Below, one piece after another: positions 1 through 8,340 of a DNA stretch of 21,256 bases. The translations under genes were made by a program, and so were the position numbers. Source of the DNA: an uncultured Opitutia bacterium (GTDB lineage: Bacteria; Verrucomicrobiota; Verrucomicrobiia; Opitutales; UBA953); NCBI GenBank assembly GCA_937874455.1, contig CALNBE010000159.1:1-21256 (forward strand), written 5' to 3'. Positions within the stretch are counted from its first letter, which is position 1, and each line of letters starts with the position of its first letter. The notes beneath the pieces are model-generated. The model saw only the letters and a program-made list of their open reading frames with translations, was not told the DNA's origin and searched no databases.

Positions 1-1
1 C

Positions 2-1060
2 CCGACCATCGGCATCAAAAAAACCGAGCCGGTCCACAAAATCAACGACCTGCTCGCGCTCCATCCTTCCTGCGGACCGCTGGCCGAACTGCACAAGGAG
101 GGACAGCTTTCCATCATCCAAAACGTCGGCTACCCCAACCCCAACCACAGCCATTTCCGCTCCACCGAAATCTGGGAGTCCGCCTCCGACGCCCACCAAA
201 ACGCCTACACCGGCTGGCTCGGTCGCTACTTCGACAACGACTGCGACGGCAAAGGAAAAACCGCCGATCCCTCCGGCATCCACGCCTCCAATGTCGTGCC
301 CCAGACTTTCCTCTCCGACCAGCCGCACAACATCTTCGGCGTCACCGGCGGGGGCGGAGGAAATCGCAAGCCGCGCCAGGCCGCCGCCGGGAAAAAACCG
401 CCCGCGTCCAACGAGGTCGAGCTGCTCGAGGATTTGACCGCCACCGCGCTTTCCGCCGACGACACCGATCCGCACGACAACGCCCACTACCTCCAGCACA
501 CGCTGATGGACGCACTGCTCACCGAAAGCCGCGTCCAGCAAATCATCAACCGCTACCAGCCGCTCGCCGAATACCCCCGCACCGGCATCGGCCAGTCCCT
601 CCGCCGCATCGCCGCGCTCATCGCCCACGGGATCGAGACTCGCGTTTACTACGCCACCCAGGGCGGCTACGACACGCACGCCAACCAGCTCAACAACCAG
701 GCGCGCCTGCTCCACGAACTTTCCGAGGCGATGGCCGCCTTCCAAAAAGATCTCCGGCTCCACCAGCTCGACGACCAGGTGCTCACCATGACTTTCTCCG
801 AGTTTGGCCGCCGTCCGAGCGAAAACAGCACCGGCGGCACCGACCACGGCACCGCCGCGCCGCTCTTCGTCATGGGCGCCAAAATCCAAAACCCGCTGGT
901 TGGCTCCGCGCCGAGTCTCGACGTGGAAAAAAACCGCGACCTGGCCTTCTCCACCGATTTCCGCCAAGTTTACGCCACCGTGCTCCAGCGCTGGCTGCAA
1001 ACCGACCCGAAGAAAATTCTCTTCAACAAAACCTTCGCCGAGCTCGATTTCCTCCGCTGA
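2..1060 (+). CDS. DUF1501 family protein (5' end outside window)
   Basis: The reading frame is open from the first bases, so about 352 C-terminal residues are visible and the start lies upstream. The chain shows the DUF1501 signature series: NPNHSHFRSTEIWES near the visible start, GGYDTHANQ in the middle, then TFSEFGRRPSEN followed by GGTDHGTAAPLFVMG. DUF1501 proteins are usually Tat-exported, belong to the alkaline phosphatase/sulfatase-like fold clan, and are often encoded next to DUF1800 genes in Verrucomicrobiota and Planctomycetota. Their substrate is unknown. The conserved D, H and E residues in the three motifs are probably metal ligands (inference). A Gly-rich and Lys/Pro-rich insert follows the NIFGVTGG segment. 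The gene ends 60 nt before the HAD phosphatase. The family call is secure; the function is not. Confidence 0.9.
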   Translation, partial: PTIGIKKTEPVHKINDLLALHPSCGPLAELHKEGQLSIIQNVGYPNPNHSHFRSTEIWESASDAHQNAYTGWLGRYFDNDCDGKGKTADPSGIHASNVVPQTFLSDQPHNIFGVTGGGGGNRKPRQAAAGKKPPASNEVELLEDLTATALSADDTDPHDNAHYLQHTLMDALLTESRVQQIINRYQPLAEYPRTGIGQSLRRIAALIAHGIETRVYYATQGGYDTHANQLNNQARLLHELSEAMAAFQKDLRLHQLDDQVLTMTFSEFGRRPSENSTGGTDHGTAAPLFVMGAKIQNPLVGSAPSLDVEKNRDLAFSTDFRQVYATVLQRWLQTDPKKILFNKTFAELDFLR

Positions 1061-1120
1061 AAAATCCGCCGCGCAATCCGGCCTCGCCAAGCGTGTCCGC
1101 CCGCGCAAAGGTGCTTTCCC

Positions 1121-1819
1121 ATGTATTTCTCCGGGAAAACGCCGTCCGCGATCCGCACCGTCCTCTTCGATCTGGACGGCACCTTGATCGACAATTTCCG
1201 CGCCATTCACCGCGCCTACGCCGATGTCGCCCAAATGCTCGACCTGCCAGCGATGAGCTATCAGGACGTGATGAACGCCGTGGGCGGCTCCATCGCCGTC
1301 ACCATCCGCCGCCTGATCGGCGAGGCCCGGGCCGACGAGGCGGTGCAGCTCTACCATCAGCACTTCCCCAGCGTGATGTTCGAGGGACTGCGCGTTTACG
1401 ACGGCGTGGTTGATTTGCTCCGCGCCCTCAAAGAAAAAAACCTCCGGCTCGCCGTTTACACCAACAAGGAACTTTCCTCCGCGCAAAAACTCCTCGACCA
1501 CCTCGAACTCACGCCGTGGTTCGACGGCATCTTCGGCACCGTCGCCGTGCCCTGGCGCAAGCCCGATCCGCACTTCACCCACTACGTGCTTGGCCGGCTC
1601 GGCGCCGACGCCGCCAGCACGGTGATGGTCGGCGACTCGCCGTTCGACATCGAAACCGCCCGCAAAGGAAATCTCGCCGCCGTTTACTGCGTCACCACCG
1701 GCAGCCACTCCGAGGAGCAACTGCGTCCACACCAGCCCGACGGCATTTTTCCCGGCTTTGCCGAACTGGGCGCGACGGTTTTCGCGGCGCAAAATTCCTC
1801 CGCGCCCGCCGTTTCTTAA
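1121..1819 (+). CDS. HAD-superfamily phosphatase, phosphoglycolate phosphatase-like
   Basis: This is a 232-residue cytoplasmic HAD hydrolase of the Gph/PGMB-like subgroup. Motif I is LFDLDGTLID, with the nucleophile Asp17 and acid/base Asp19. Motif II is the Thr in AVYTNKE, motif III the Lys in WRKPDP, and motif IV MVGDSPFDIETA. An alpha-helical cap lies between motifs I and II (about residues 28-95). The likely reaction is hydrolysis of a small phosphomonoester such as 2-phosphoglycolate, but the substrate cannot be read from sequence. The start is the ATG after CTTTCCC, just before motif I; a weak AAGG lies about 9 nt upstream. The recD2 frame begins 22 nt beyond the stop, so the two are probably co-transcribed. 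A pyrophosphatase or sugar-phosphate phosphatase role is also possible. Confidence 0.88.
   Translation: MYFSGKTPSAIRTVLFDLDGTLIDNFRAIHRAYADVAQMLDLPAMSYQDVMNAVGGSIAVTIRRLIGEARADEAVQLYHQHFPSVMFEGLRVYDGVVDLLRALKEKNLRLAVYTNKELSSAQKLLDHLELTPWFDGIFGTVAVPWRKPDPHFTHYVLGRLGADAASTVMVGDSPFDIETARKGNLAAVYCVTTGSHSEEQLRPHQPDGIFPGFAELGATVFAAQNSSAPAVS
1661..1672 (+). repeat. Iterated 12-mer CGCAAAGGAAAT inside the HAD phosphatase gene
   Basis: Exact copy of a 12-base word that also occurs, on either strand, inside three other unrelated genes (5894-5905, 11346-11357, 17300-17311) and in the intergenic repeats. Here it is read as Arg-Lys-Gly-Asn, a different frame from the other copies. Confidence 0.6.
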
Positions 1820-1841
1820 CCGGAAAATTTTCCTCCGAGCC

Positions 1842-4085
1842 GTGTCCGCGTCCGCCCGCATTTCCTCCGCCCAACCCGTCACGCTCACTGGCGTGCTGGA
1901 GCGCATCGTCTATCTCAACGAGGAAAACCATTACACGGTCGGCGAGCTTCACCCCGAAGAAAATTCCGCCCGCAGCATGGTCATCGTCTGCGGCAATTTG
2001 CCGGGCGTGCAATGCGGTGAAACCCTCGAATTGCAGGGCGAATGGACCGAGCACAAAACCCACGGGCGGCAATTCAAAATCCTCCGCTTCCAGTCCAAGC
2101 TCCCCGCCAGCATTTACGGCATCCGCAAATACCTCGGCAGCGGGCTGGTGCCGGGCGTCGGCAAAACCTACGCGGAAAAAATCGTCGCCAAATTCGGCGA
2201 GGAAACCCTCCGCATCATTTCCGAACAATCCGCCCGGCTGCGCGAGGTGCCGGGCATCGGTCCGCAACGCGCCAAGGCGATCAAAAAAGCCTGGGACGAG
2301 CAAAGCGCGCTGCGCGAGGTGATGCTCTTCCTCCAAACCTACGGCGTCACCACCAGCCAGTGTCTGCGCCTGGTCAAAACCTACGGGCTGCAGGCAAAGC
2401 AAATTTTGGAGAACGAGCCCTACACCGTCGCCAAGGAAATCGACGGCATCGGTTTTCGCACCGCCGACAAAATCGCCCGCAATCTCGGCCTCTCCAACGA
2501 AGGCGCGGCGCGGCTGGAAGCGGGGCTGCTTTTCGCGCTAAACGAGCTGGAAGAGGCCGGCCACACCGCCGTCCCCGCCGAACAACTCACCGAACACGCG
2601 GCAGCGCTGCTGGAAGTTTTGCCGGAAAAACTGGCCGCGCCGCTCGCCAGTTTGCTTTCCTCCAAACAACTGCTCGAACGGCCCGAAAACGGCGTGCAGT
2701 GGCTGCAGTCGCCGATCCAAGCCCGCGCCGAGGAGGAAATTGCCGACTGCGTGCAAAGGCTGCTCACCCACCCCAGTCACCTGCCGCCCATCCAGGTCGA
2801 TCGCGCCGTCTCCTGGGTGCAGGACAAGGCGGGATTTTCCTTCGCGCCCGCCCAGGCCGAGGCCGTCCGCACCGCACTCACCAACAAGTTTTCCATTCTC
2901 ACCGGCGGGCCGGGCACCGGAAAAACCACCATTCTCAGCGCGCTCTGCGGCATTCTCTCCGCCAAAAAAGCCCGCATCGTCCTCGCCGCTCCCACCGGCC
3001 GCGCCGCCCAGCGAATGAGCGAGACCACCCGCCTGCCCGCCGCCACCATCCACCGGCTGCTCAAATTCGATCCCGAACAGGGACGTTTCCTCCACGACGC
3101 CGGCAATCCGCTGTCCGCCGACATGCTGATCGTGGACGAGGCCAGCATGCTCGACAATCGGCTGGCCGCCGCGCTGCTCCGCGCCGTCCACGCCCACACC
3201 CACTTGCTGCTGGTGGGCGACGTCAACCAGTTGCCCAGCGTCGGCCCGGGCAATGTGCTGCAGGACTTGATCGCCTCCCGTCGCGTGCCGGTCACAGTGC
3301 TCAACGCGATTTTCCGCCAGGGTGCGCGCAGTCAAATCGTCCGCACCGCCCACCAGATTCTCGAAGGAAATGTCTCGCTGCCGCCGCCTGTGGGCAACGT
3401 TGCCGAACTCGATCCGCAGGCGGAATTGCAATTTGTCGCCGCGCCGACACCGGAAAGTTGCGTCGCGCAGATCACCGCGCTCTGCCAACAAATTCTCCCG
3501 CGCCACGGCATCGATCCCTGGAGTCAGGCCCAAGTGCTCGCGCCGATGCACCGCGGCGGCGCGGGAGTGCAAAATCTGAACCAGGCCCTGCAACAGGCGA
3601 TGAAACCCGCCGCCCGCGGCATTCCCGCCGGAGCCGGATTGCGCTTCGAGGAGGGCGACAAAGTCATCCAGACGCGCAACAACTACGACAAAGGCGTGTT
3701 CAACGGCGACCTCGGGCGCGTCCAAACTGTCAACCCCGACGCCGGAACGCTGGCGGTGGATTTCGACGGCACTCTGGTCGATTACGAGCGCGCCGAGCTG
3801 GGCGAACTGCAACTGGCCTACGCCATCACCATCCACAAATCCCAGGGCAGCGAATTTCACACGGTGATCATTCCCCTGCTCAAAAGCCACTTCATGATGC
3901 TGCGGCGCAATCTGGTTTACACCGCGATCACGCGGGGGAAAAAGCGGGTGATCTTGGTCGGCGAACCCGCCGCCTACGCGATGGCCGTCCGCAACACCGA
4001 GAGCACCCGGCGACTGACCGCGCTGCCGTTCCGGCTCCGCACAGGCGGACTATCGGCTATTTTGTCACGCCCTTTTGCAACTTAA
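1842..4085 (+). CDS. recD2: RecD2-type ATP-dependent DNA helicase (superfamily 1B)
   Basis: About 747 residues, the usual RecD2 length. An N-terminal OB-like region is followed by helix-hairpin-helix repeats (VPGVGKTYAEKI, VPGIGPQRAKAI, IDGIGFRTADKI). The motor core has Walker A GGPGTGKTT at about residues 355-363, Walker B with DEAS at about 432-435, the GDVNQLPSVGPG motif, an SH3-like insert, HKSQGSEF near 665 and VYTAITRG near 691. RecD2 is a 5'-3' helicase acting without RecBC in repair and replication-fork maintenance. The GTG at 1842 was chosen because the upstream ATG at 1758 would overlap the phosphatase gene by 62 nt and add an Arg/Pro-rich tail not expected in the family. The 3' end overlaps the convergent gene by 29 nt. 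Confidence 0.95.
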   Translation: MSASARISSAQPVTLTGVLERIVYLNEENHYTVGELHPEENSARSMVIVCGNLPGVQCGETLELQGEWTEHKTHGRQFKILRFQSKLPASIYGIRKYLGSGLVPGVGKTYAEKIVAKFGEETLRIISEQSARLREVPGIGPQRAKAIKKAWDEQSALREVMLFLQTYGVTTSQCLRLVKTYGLQAKQILENEPYTVAKEIDGIGFRTADKIARNLGLSNEGAARLEAGLLFALNELEEAGHTAVPAEQLTEHAAALLEVLPEKLAAPLASLLSSKQLLERPENGVQWLQSPIQARAEEEIADCVQRLLTHPSHLPPIQVDRAVSWVQDKAGFSFAPAQAEAVRTALTNKFSILTGGPGTGKTTILSALCGILSAKKARIVLAAPTGRAAQRMSETTRLPAATIHRLLKFDPEQGRFLHDAGNPLSADMLIVDEASMLDNRLAAALLRAVHAHTHLLLVGDVNQLPSVGPGNVLQDLIASRRVPVTVLNAIFRQGARSQIVRTAHQILEGNVSLPPPVGNVAELDPQAELQFVAAPTPESCVAQITALCQQILPRHGIDPWSQAQVLAPMHRGGAGVQNLNQALQQAMKPAARGIPAGAGLRFEEGDKVIQTRNNYDKGVFNGDLGRVQTVNPDAGTLAVDFDGTLVDYERAELGELQLAYAITIHKSQGSEFHTVIIPLLKSHFMMLRRNLVYTAITRGKKRVILVGEPAAYAMAVRNTESTRRLTALPFRLRTGGLSAILSRPFAT

Positions 4086-4770
4086 TCGCCTCGTTCAAAA
4101 ACGAGTTGGTGTTGCTATGCTGCCACAGCACTTTCTGGTCCGCAGGATTGATAATCATCAACGCAAAACCCTGATAGTCCACCCGGGCAAAAGCAGGCGA
4201 CCGAGTAATCATTTCCTGCGGAGCCTGGGTCACATTAATTTTAAACACCTCGCTCAAGCTCTCCGTGGCCCCCCGATTTTCCCCGCGGTAAAACCAAAAA
4301 ACCTTGGCATCCAGCGTCACATCTGCGCCGCAATTGGTGGCACCGGCAATGCGCAACGCCACCGAGGTCGGTGGAATGTCATGCGTAGTCGGCGGTTCCT
4401 CCGCGCTTTTCTTTCCTCCCTCCGGCAACGCCTCCAGACCGCCCACAATTTTCACCGGTTTCGGTTTTTCCCTTGCGGTATTTTCCTCCACCCGCGCCTC
4501 AAAACGAAAGGCCTTCTCGTCCGCCTTGGACCGCAATTCCGCCGCCACCTCGGCAACTTTTTTTTGCGAGACGCCATCGAGCCGCGACAGATCAAGATGG
4601 CTCTCGCGTTGCGAGGCGGTGTTGCGCACCGCCAGGTCGTTCCGATAAACGGAGACCACCTCCACCTCCACCGGCAAGCCGTCCCCGGTCTCGATAACGA
4701 TCGCGGCGAAGGCGTTTAATCCGCCACAGCAGAGCGCCAGGCAGGGAATCATTCGGGGTAGCAAACGCAT
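4057..4770 (-). CDS. Secreted protein of unknown function with SHD1-like N-terminal segment
   Basis: 237 residues with a Sec-type signal peptide: Arg at residues 2 and 6, a hydrophobic core, cleavage likely after FAAI or nearby. Residues about 30-75 alternate short strands with the pattern VEVEVVSVYRNDLAVRN...LDLSRLDGVSQKKV. This resembles the SLA1-homology (SHD1) modules common in exported Planctomycetota/Verrucomicrobiota proteins, but the match is only by eye. A charged linker (about 80-130) rich in Glu, Lys and Pro precedes a beta-rich C-terminal domain (VALRIAGATNCGADVTLDAKVFWFYRG) of unknown family. It starts 42 nt after tolB on the same strand, so a shared transcript and an envelope role are likely. 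Its end overlaps recD2 tail to tail. No function is assigned. Confidence 0.75.
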   Translation of the reverse strand: MRLLPRMIPCLALCCGGLNAFAAIVIETGDGLPVEVEVVSVYRNDLAVRNTASQRESHLDLSRLDGVSQKKVAEVAAELRSKADEKAFRFEARVEENTAREKPKPVKIVGGLEALPEGGKKSAEEPPTTHDIPPTSVALRIAGATNCGADVTLDAKVFWFYRGENRGATESLSEVFKINVTQAPQEMITRSPAFARVDYQGFALMIINPADQKVLWQHSNTNSFLNEAIKLQKGVTK

Positions 4771-4812
4771 GGAAAAAGCAATGGAGATTTGCGGAAAAAT
4801 TCCAAGGGAAAA

Positions 4813-6012
4813 TCAGGGCGCGGCCAGATAGTCGGCCTCCGTACAATTTGCCATCTGCGCCGGGCTCAACCGCGCGGTTTTTCCGGTTTCCGAATCCAGC
4901 AGCACCAGCGAATTCGCCTGCCCCGCCACCTGGGTCGCCACCAAGTGCCGCCCGTCCGCGCACCAAGTGGGATGCATGAAACTGCCCGCCTTGGTGATCG
5001 CCTTCACCTCCCCGGTTCGCGTATCCACAATCCCGATGCCAAAAACCCCGTTGCGCTGAAAGGTGAAGGCAATCTTCCCCGTCTCCACCGGATTCGCCGC
5101 GGGCTCCGTGGCATACCCGTAGCCGGGCGTGGCAATGCGCCGGGGAGTGCCGCCGCTGGTGCCGATTACATGGATGCTGGGACGTCCGTTTGGCCCGCTG
5201 GTAAAATAAAGCTCGCTCCCGTTGACGGCCCAGGAAGGATCCGACTCCACGCCATCCGTGCGCGCCAGCGCCTTGGTATTTTTCCCCGAGGCGTTTGCCG
5301 TGTAAATGTCCATATTCCCCCGCGCCGAAGAGGCAAAGGCCAAGTCACCGTTGACGGGATTAGACACCGCGCCAATTGTCGTGCCCCGCACCCCCACCAC
5401 CACGTCACGCAGCTGGCGCGAAGCCACATTCACCGCGTAAATGTCCGTGAAATTGTTATTGTGATAGGTCGTGAACAACACCTCCTGTCCACCCCGCACC
5501 CAGTGCGGAGTGATGGAGATGGAATTCAGATTTGTTAGCGGACGCACCGACTGCAAAAAAAGGTCGCTGCTGTAAATTTCCTTCTTCCCCGTGCGATCAC
5601 TGACAAATGCCAGACGCCCGGCAAAAAACGGACGCAGATTCTGGCTCCGACCCGTCACCACCACCGCCGCGTCACACGCCCGCAGCGTCGCTTCGACCCA
5701 GTCCCCGCCGCTGACCGTCTGCTCGGTCTGCGCGCCGCCAGACTGGCAGGTGACGGCGATGCTGGTGTCGCTCACCTTGCGCAACTGGATTCGGGCATTC
5801 CCCGATGCCACCACCCGGTACGCCCCGTGGGCACTGAAGGCAGCCCGGGCCAGCGCGCCAACTTGGGCGTCGTTGGCCTCCACAGTCACGGGAATTTCCT
5901 TTGCGGAAAAAACACCTCCGACCTGAATATCGCTGCCCGTTTGCTGTGCGCGCGCCGGCAGTGTCGCCACGGCCAATGTGAAAAGGGAAAAAAGCACTGA
6001 ACGAAAAAACAT
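4813..6012 (-). CDS. tolB: TolB-like periplasmic beta-propeller protein
   Basis: 399 residues from the ATG at 6012, which places a clear signal peptide (MFFRSVLFSLFTLAVATLPARA) at the N-terminus. Upstream in-frame ATGs would bury it. An N-terminal alpha/beta domain (about 25-145) is followed by repeated propeller blades with WD40-like TolB patterns: GRLAFVSDRTGKKEIYSSDL, ITPHWVRGGQEVLFTTY, GDLAFASSARGNMDIYTAN, ESDPSWAVNGSELYFTSG and MHPTWCADGRHLVAT. TolB works with Pal in the envelope-spanning Tol-Pal system during division. No tolQ, tolR, tolA or pal is in view, so a diverged TolB-type propeller with another role is possible. The length fits TolB. The ATG is preceded directly by TTTTCCTCC and no Shine-Dalgarno. 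Confidence 0.8.
   Translation of the reverse strand: MFFRSVLFSLFTLAVATLPARAQQTGSDIQVGGVFSAKEIPVTVEANDAQVGALARAAFSAHGAYRVVASGNARIQLRKVSDTSIAVTCQSGGAQTEQTVSGGDWVEATLRACDAAVVVTGRSQNLRPFFAGRLAFVSDRTGKKEIYSSDLFLQSVRPLTNLNSISITPHWVRGGQEVLFTTYHNNNFTDIYAVNVASRQLRDVVVGVRGTTIGAVSNPVNGDLAFASSARGNMDIYTANASGKNTKALARTDGVESDPSWAVNGSELYFTSGPNGRPSIHVIGTSGGTPRRIATPGYGYATEPAANPVETGKIAFTFQRNGVFGIGIVDTRTGEVKAITKAGSFMHPTWCADGRHLVATQVAGQANSLVLLDSETGKTARLSPAQMANCTEADYLAAP
5894..5905 (-). repeat. Iterated 12-mer CGCAAAGGAAAT inside the tolB-like gene
   Basis: On the plus strand the word reads ATTTCCTTTGCG. In the tolB frame it encodes Ala-Lys-Glu-Ile, so the reading frame differs from the copy in the HAD phosphatase gene. 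Confidence 0.6.
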
Positions 6013-6074
6013 GGAGGAAAACCTGGTTAAAAAGTGAAAGGTGATGCGCCTGAGGCACGGTGTTGTTGAGCTCC

Positions 6075-6090
6075 CGCAAAATGATTTGCG
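6075..6090. promoter_or_regulatory. Inverted repeat CGCAAA-ATGA-TTTGCG in the divergent tolB/mrp spacer
   Basis: Perfect 6-bp arms around a 4-nt centre, midway between the divergent starts at 6012 and 6155. The position suits an operator acting on one or both genes, but no regulator is identified and no clear -35/-10 pair flanks it. The arm CGCAAA is also the head of the 12-mer found elsewhere in the window. Confidence 0.35.
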
Positions 6091-6154
6091 TCGCTCCGGC
6101 TCCATCGACAGTTGTCTGGGGAAAACCGTTCCCTGTTCAAACAGAAATACCAAA

Positions 6155-7255
6155 GTGGACCAAGACACTATTCTCAAAATCCTGAAAAAGGTTAATTATC
6201 CGGGATTTAGCCGTGATATCGTATCCTTCGGCCTCGTCAAGGGCGTGGAAATCAACGAGGGCCATGTCTCCGTCGGACTGGCCGTCACCACTGCCGACAA
6301 ATCGATTCCCGAAAAGCTCCACGCCGCCATTGACCAGGCGCTCAAGGACGCAGGTTTCATCAATGCCGCCATTTCCATCTCTGTCGCCGCGCCCAAAACG
6401 CCTGCGCCATCCATCGCCAGTGGCGTGGCCGCTCATGACCCCGAACACGATGCGCTTCGCGAGGTCAAGCACGTCATCGCCGTCGCCAGCGGCAAGGGCG
6501 GCGTCGGCAAATCCACCTTCGCGGTCAATCTTGCCTGCGCCTTGGCCAAAAGCCTGGCCACCCAGGGGCGCGTCGGCCGAGTCGGGCTGCTCGACTGCGA
6601 TATCTATGGGCCATCCGTACCGTTGATGATCGGGCTGCAGGGCCGGCCGGAGGTTGATGGCGACTTTCTTGTCCCAATGGAAAATTTCGGCGTGAAGGTC
6701 ATGTCGATGGGGTTTTTGGTTGATGAAGACACTCCGGTCATCTGGCGCGGCCCAATGATTATGAAGACGATCCAGCAATTTTCCACCAACGTGGCCTGGG
6801 GAAATCTCGACTTTCTCATTGTCGACCTCCCCCCAGGAACCGGCGACGCACAACTTTCGCTGGTGCAAACAATTCCCCTGCGCGGCGCCATTGTGGTCAC
6901 CACGCCGCAACGGGCTGCGGTTTCCGTCGCCCGGCGAGGAGCTATGATGTTCACCAAGGTCAACGTCCCCCTGCTGGGCATCGCCGAAAATATGAGCTAC
7001 CTTGCGACTCCGAGCGGCGGAAGGGAAAATATTTTCGGGGAAGGAGGCGGCGCAGAGGCGGCGCACGATCTCAACACCGAGCTGCTTGGACAATTGCCGC
7101 TGGACCCACGCGTTCGCGAAGGCGGCGACCGAGGCATTCCCATTGTGCTCAGCCACCCCGAATCCATTTCCGCCTCGGTTTTCACAGATATCGCCCGGCG
7201 GCTCATAGAAAAAGTTGCATCAGCGCCCACAGCGCTTAACTCTTCCGCAACCTGA
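6155..7255 (+). CDS. mrp: Mrp/NBP35 (ApbC-type) P-loop ATPase, Fe-S cluster carrier family
   Basis: 366 residues from the GTG at 6155. Residues 1-78 form a MIP18/DUF59 domain (ILKKVNYPGFSRDIVSFGLVK), then a Pro/Ala linker, then the ATPase core. The deviant Walker A SGKGGVGKST lies at 112-121, followed by DCDIYGPSVPLM, MSMGFL..D, WRGPM, and DLPPGTGDAQL. In the family this ATPase binds and transfers [4Fe-4S] clusters to cytosolic apoproteins. The usual CxxC after ENMSY is absent; residues 285-288 read TPSG. GTG was preferred over the ATG at 6041 because the extra 38 residues are not family-like and would run back towards the tolB promoter. No Shine-Dalgarno is seen. The small gene downstream follows after 23 nt. 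Confidence 0.93.
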   Translation: MDQDTILKILKKVNYPGFSRDIVSFGLVKGVEINEGHVSVGLAVTTADKSIPEKLHAAIDQALKDAGFINAAISISVAAPKTPAPSIASGVAAHDPEHDALREVKHVIAVASGKGGVGKSTFAVNLACALAKSLATQGRVGRVGLLDCDIYGPSVPLMIGLQGRPEVDGDFLVPMENFGVKVMSMGFLVDEDTPVIWRGPMIMKTIQQFSTNVAWGNLDFLIVDLPPGTGDAQLSLVQTIPLRGAIVVTTPQRAAVSVARRGAMMFTKVNVPLLGIAENMSYLATPSGGRENIFGEGGGAEAAHDLNTELLGQLPLDPRVREGGDRGIPIVLSHPESISASVFTDIARRLIEKVASAPTALNSSAT

Positions 7256-7278
7256 CCTTTTCCCTCCGGCCCAGTCGA

Positions 7279-7503
7279 ATGAAACCGCCTTCGCGCAAAT
7301 CTTCCGCCTCCGAGACCAAACATCCCTTCGCCCAGCGATCCAGCCTCTACCAAGAGTTTCTGGCCGAGCGGGAGGAAATCTTGCGCCACAAGTGGATCGA
7401 ATCGGAAAAGGCCGGACACGATATTGGCTTTGAACGAGCCCTGATGGACTGGATCAAAAACCACCGGGAAAAATGGCGGAACAACCGCCGCTCAGAGCAG
7501 TAG
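7279..7503 (+). CDS. Small charged protein of unknown function, 74 residues
   Basis: 74 residues with a basic, disordered head (about 1-20) and a compact, highly charged helical body whose core reads LYQEFLAEREEILRHKW, then IESEKAGHDIGFERAL and MDWIKNHREKWR. No signal peptide, membrane segment or cysteine is present. The regular spacing of Glu/Arg/Lys and the Trp residues suggests a real folded protein rather than a chance frame. I have the impression of similar small bacterial proteins but cannot name a family. It lies 23 nt after mrp on the same strand, so it is probably co-transcribed, and ends 5 nt from the convergent TetR gene. A role linked to Mrp is only guilt by association. Confidence 0.7.
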   Translation: MKPPSRKSSASETKHPFAQRSSLYQEFLAEREEILRHKWIESEKAGHDIGFERALMDWIKNHREKWRNNRRSEQ

Positions 7504-7508
7504 CTGCG

Positions 7509-8240
7509 TCACCCCGCCTTGGTGACAACCCCTCCCAGCCTGCCGGAGGACACTCCCAACGGCGAAGCCTCTTGCAGGGGCAAACCCAGGCTAACTGTCA
7601 GGTCCCGCACCACGTTCTGCTCCCATGCATGCAGAAATTCCGCAGAATATTCCTTCCAGCCCTGCACAAACAATAGGTGCCCGCGCACCAGACCAGGGTA
7701 GAACAAATTCGCCCAGATAATTTCCAAGCGGATGCGCATTTCCACCGGAGTCCAGTCATCCCGCACATTGCGCAGGAACTGCTTGATCGCATCCTCAAAA
7801 ATCCGCACCCACCCCTCAATCAGCGTGGGAGGCACTGGACTTTGCCCCGAGATCAGCTGCAACAGCAATGAATTCAAGCAGCGCACCCGCCGGGAACCAT
7901 GCCAAGTCTCAAAAACCGAGTGCACAAACGAGGCCAACGCCGCCGCCATCGCCTCCCGACTGGCAAAACGATCCTGCAGCAATGGGACGATTGTCCGGTG
8001 TAAGCTGGTCCCGCCAAGGATGTAGTGCTCCACCGTCTTTTGGTAGAGATTCTCCTTTGTTCCAAAATGATGGATCACCAAACTGGGCATCAACTTCAGG
8101 CTGTCTGAAATGTCGCGGATGCTGACACCATAATAGCCGCGCTCTGCAAACAAAAGCCCGGATGCTTCGATAATTTCCAAACGGGTCTGCTCCCCTTTGG
8201 AATTACGACGTTTACGAAATGTAGGTGTTTTTTTAGGCAT
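7509..8240 (-). CDS. TetR/AcrR-family transcriptional regulator
   Basis: 243 residues from the ATG at 8240. A basic tail (PKKTPTFRKRRNSKG) precedes the TetR DNA-binding domain: RLEIIEASGLLFAERGYYG, the helix-turn-helix around SIRDISDSLKLMPSLVIHHF, and TKENLYQKTV closing it at about residue 70. The C-terminal ligand domain (about 80-225) is all-helical, with long segments such as FASREAMAAALASFVHSVFETW and RIRLEIIWANLFYPGLVRGHL. The ligand is unknown. An in-frame ATG at 8285 would add 15 residues and is the alternative start. No transporter or enzyme gene of the sort TetR proteins usually control is adjacent, so the target is unclear; autoregulation through the palindrome at 8329 is a reasonable guess. 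Confidence 0.9.
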   Translation of the reverse strand: MPKKTPTFRKRRNSKGEQTRLEIIEASGLLFAERGYYGVSIRDISDSLKLMPSLVIHHFGTKENLYQKTVEHYILGGTSLHRTIVPLLQDRFASREAMAAALASFVHSVFETWHGSRRVRCLNSLLLQLISGQSPVPPTLIEGWVRIFEDAIKQFLRNVRDDWTPVEMRIRLEIIWANLFYPGLVRGHLLFVQGWKEYSAEFLHAWEQNVVRDLTVSLGLPLQEASPLGVSSGRLGGVVTKAG

Positions 8241-8328
8241 AGTAAGTGTAGTCAGAATGTTTTTCGTGAAACCGCTTATTTTCATAAAACAATGCGTTCA
8301 CGAATGACAGATAACAAAGCGACACATA

Positions 8329-8340
8329 TTACAGCTGTAA
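8329..8340. promoter_or_regulatory. 12-bp perfect palindrome TTACAGCTGTAA, candidate TetR operator
   Basis: Perfect dyad about 90 nt upstream of the TetR start at 8240. TetR-family repressors bind short palindromes and commonly control their own promoters, so this is the best visible operator candidate. No second copy was noticed in the window. Confidence 0.4.

Noticed and set aside
2538..3890. 450-codon antisense frame within recD2
   Set aside because: Composition mirrors the recD2 coding strand and no family motif is present.
2042..4174. 710-codon plus-strand frame overlapping recD2 in another frame
   Set aside because: Arg/Pro/His-rich translation with no domains, typical of an alternate frame of a GC-rich gene; recD2 has all family motifs.
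6041..6154. Longer mrp start at the ATG at 6041
   Set aside because: Adds 38 residues without family likeness and consumes the divergent promoter spacer; GTG at 6155 gives the normal family length.
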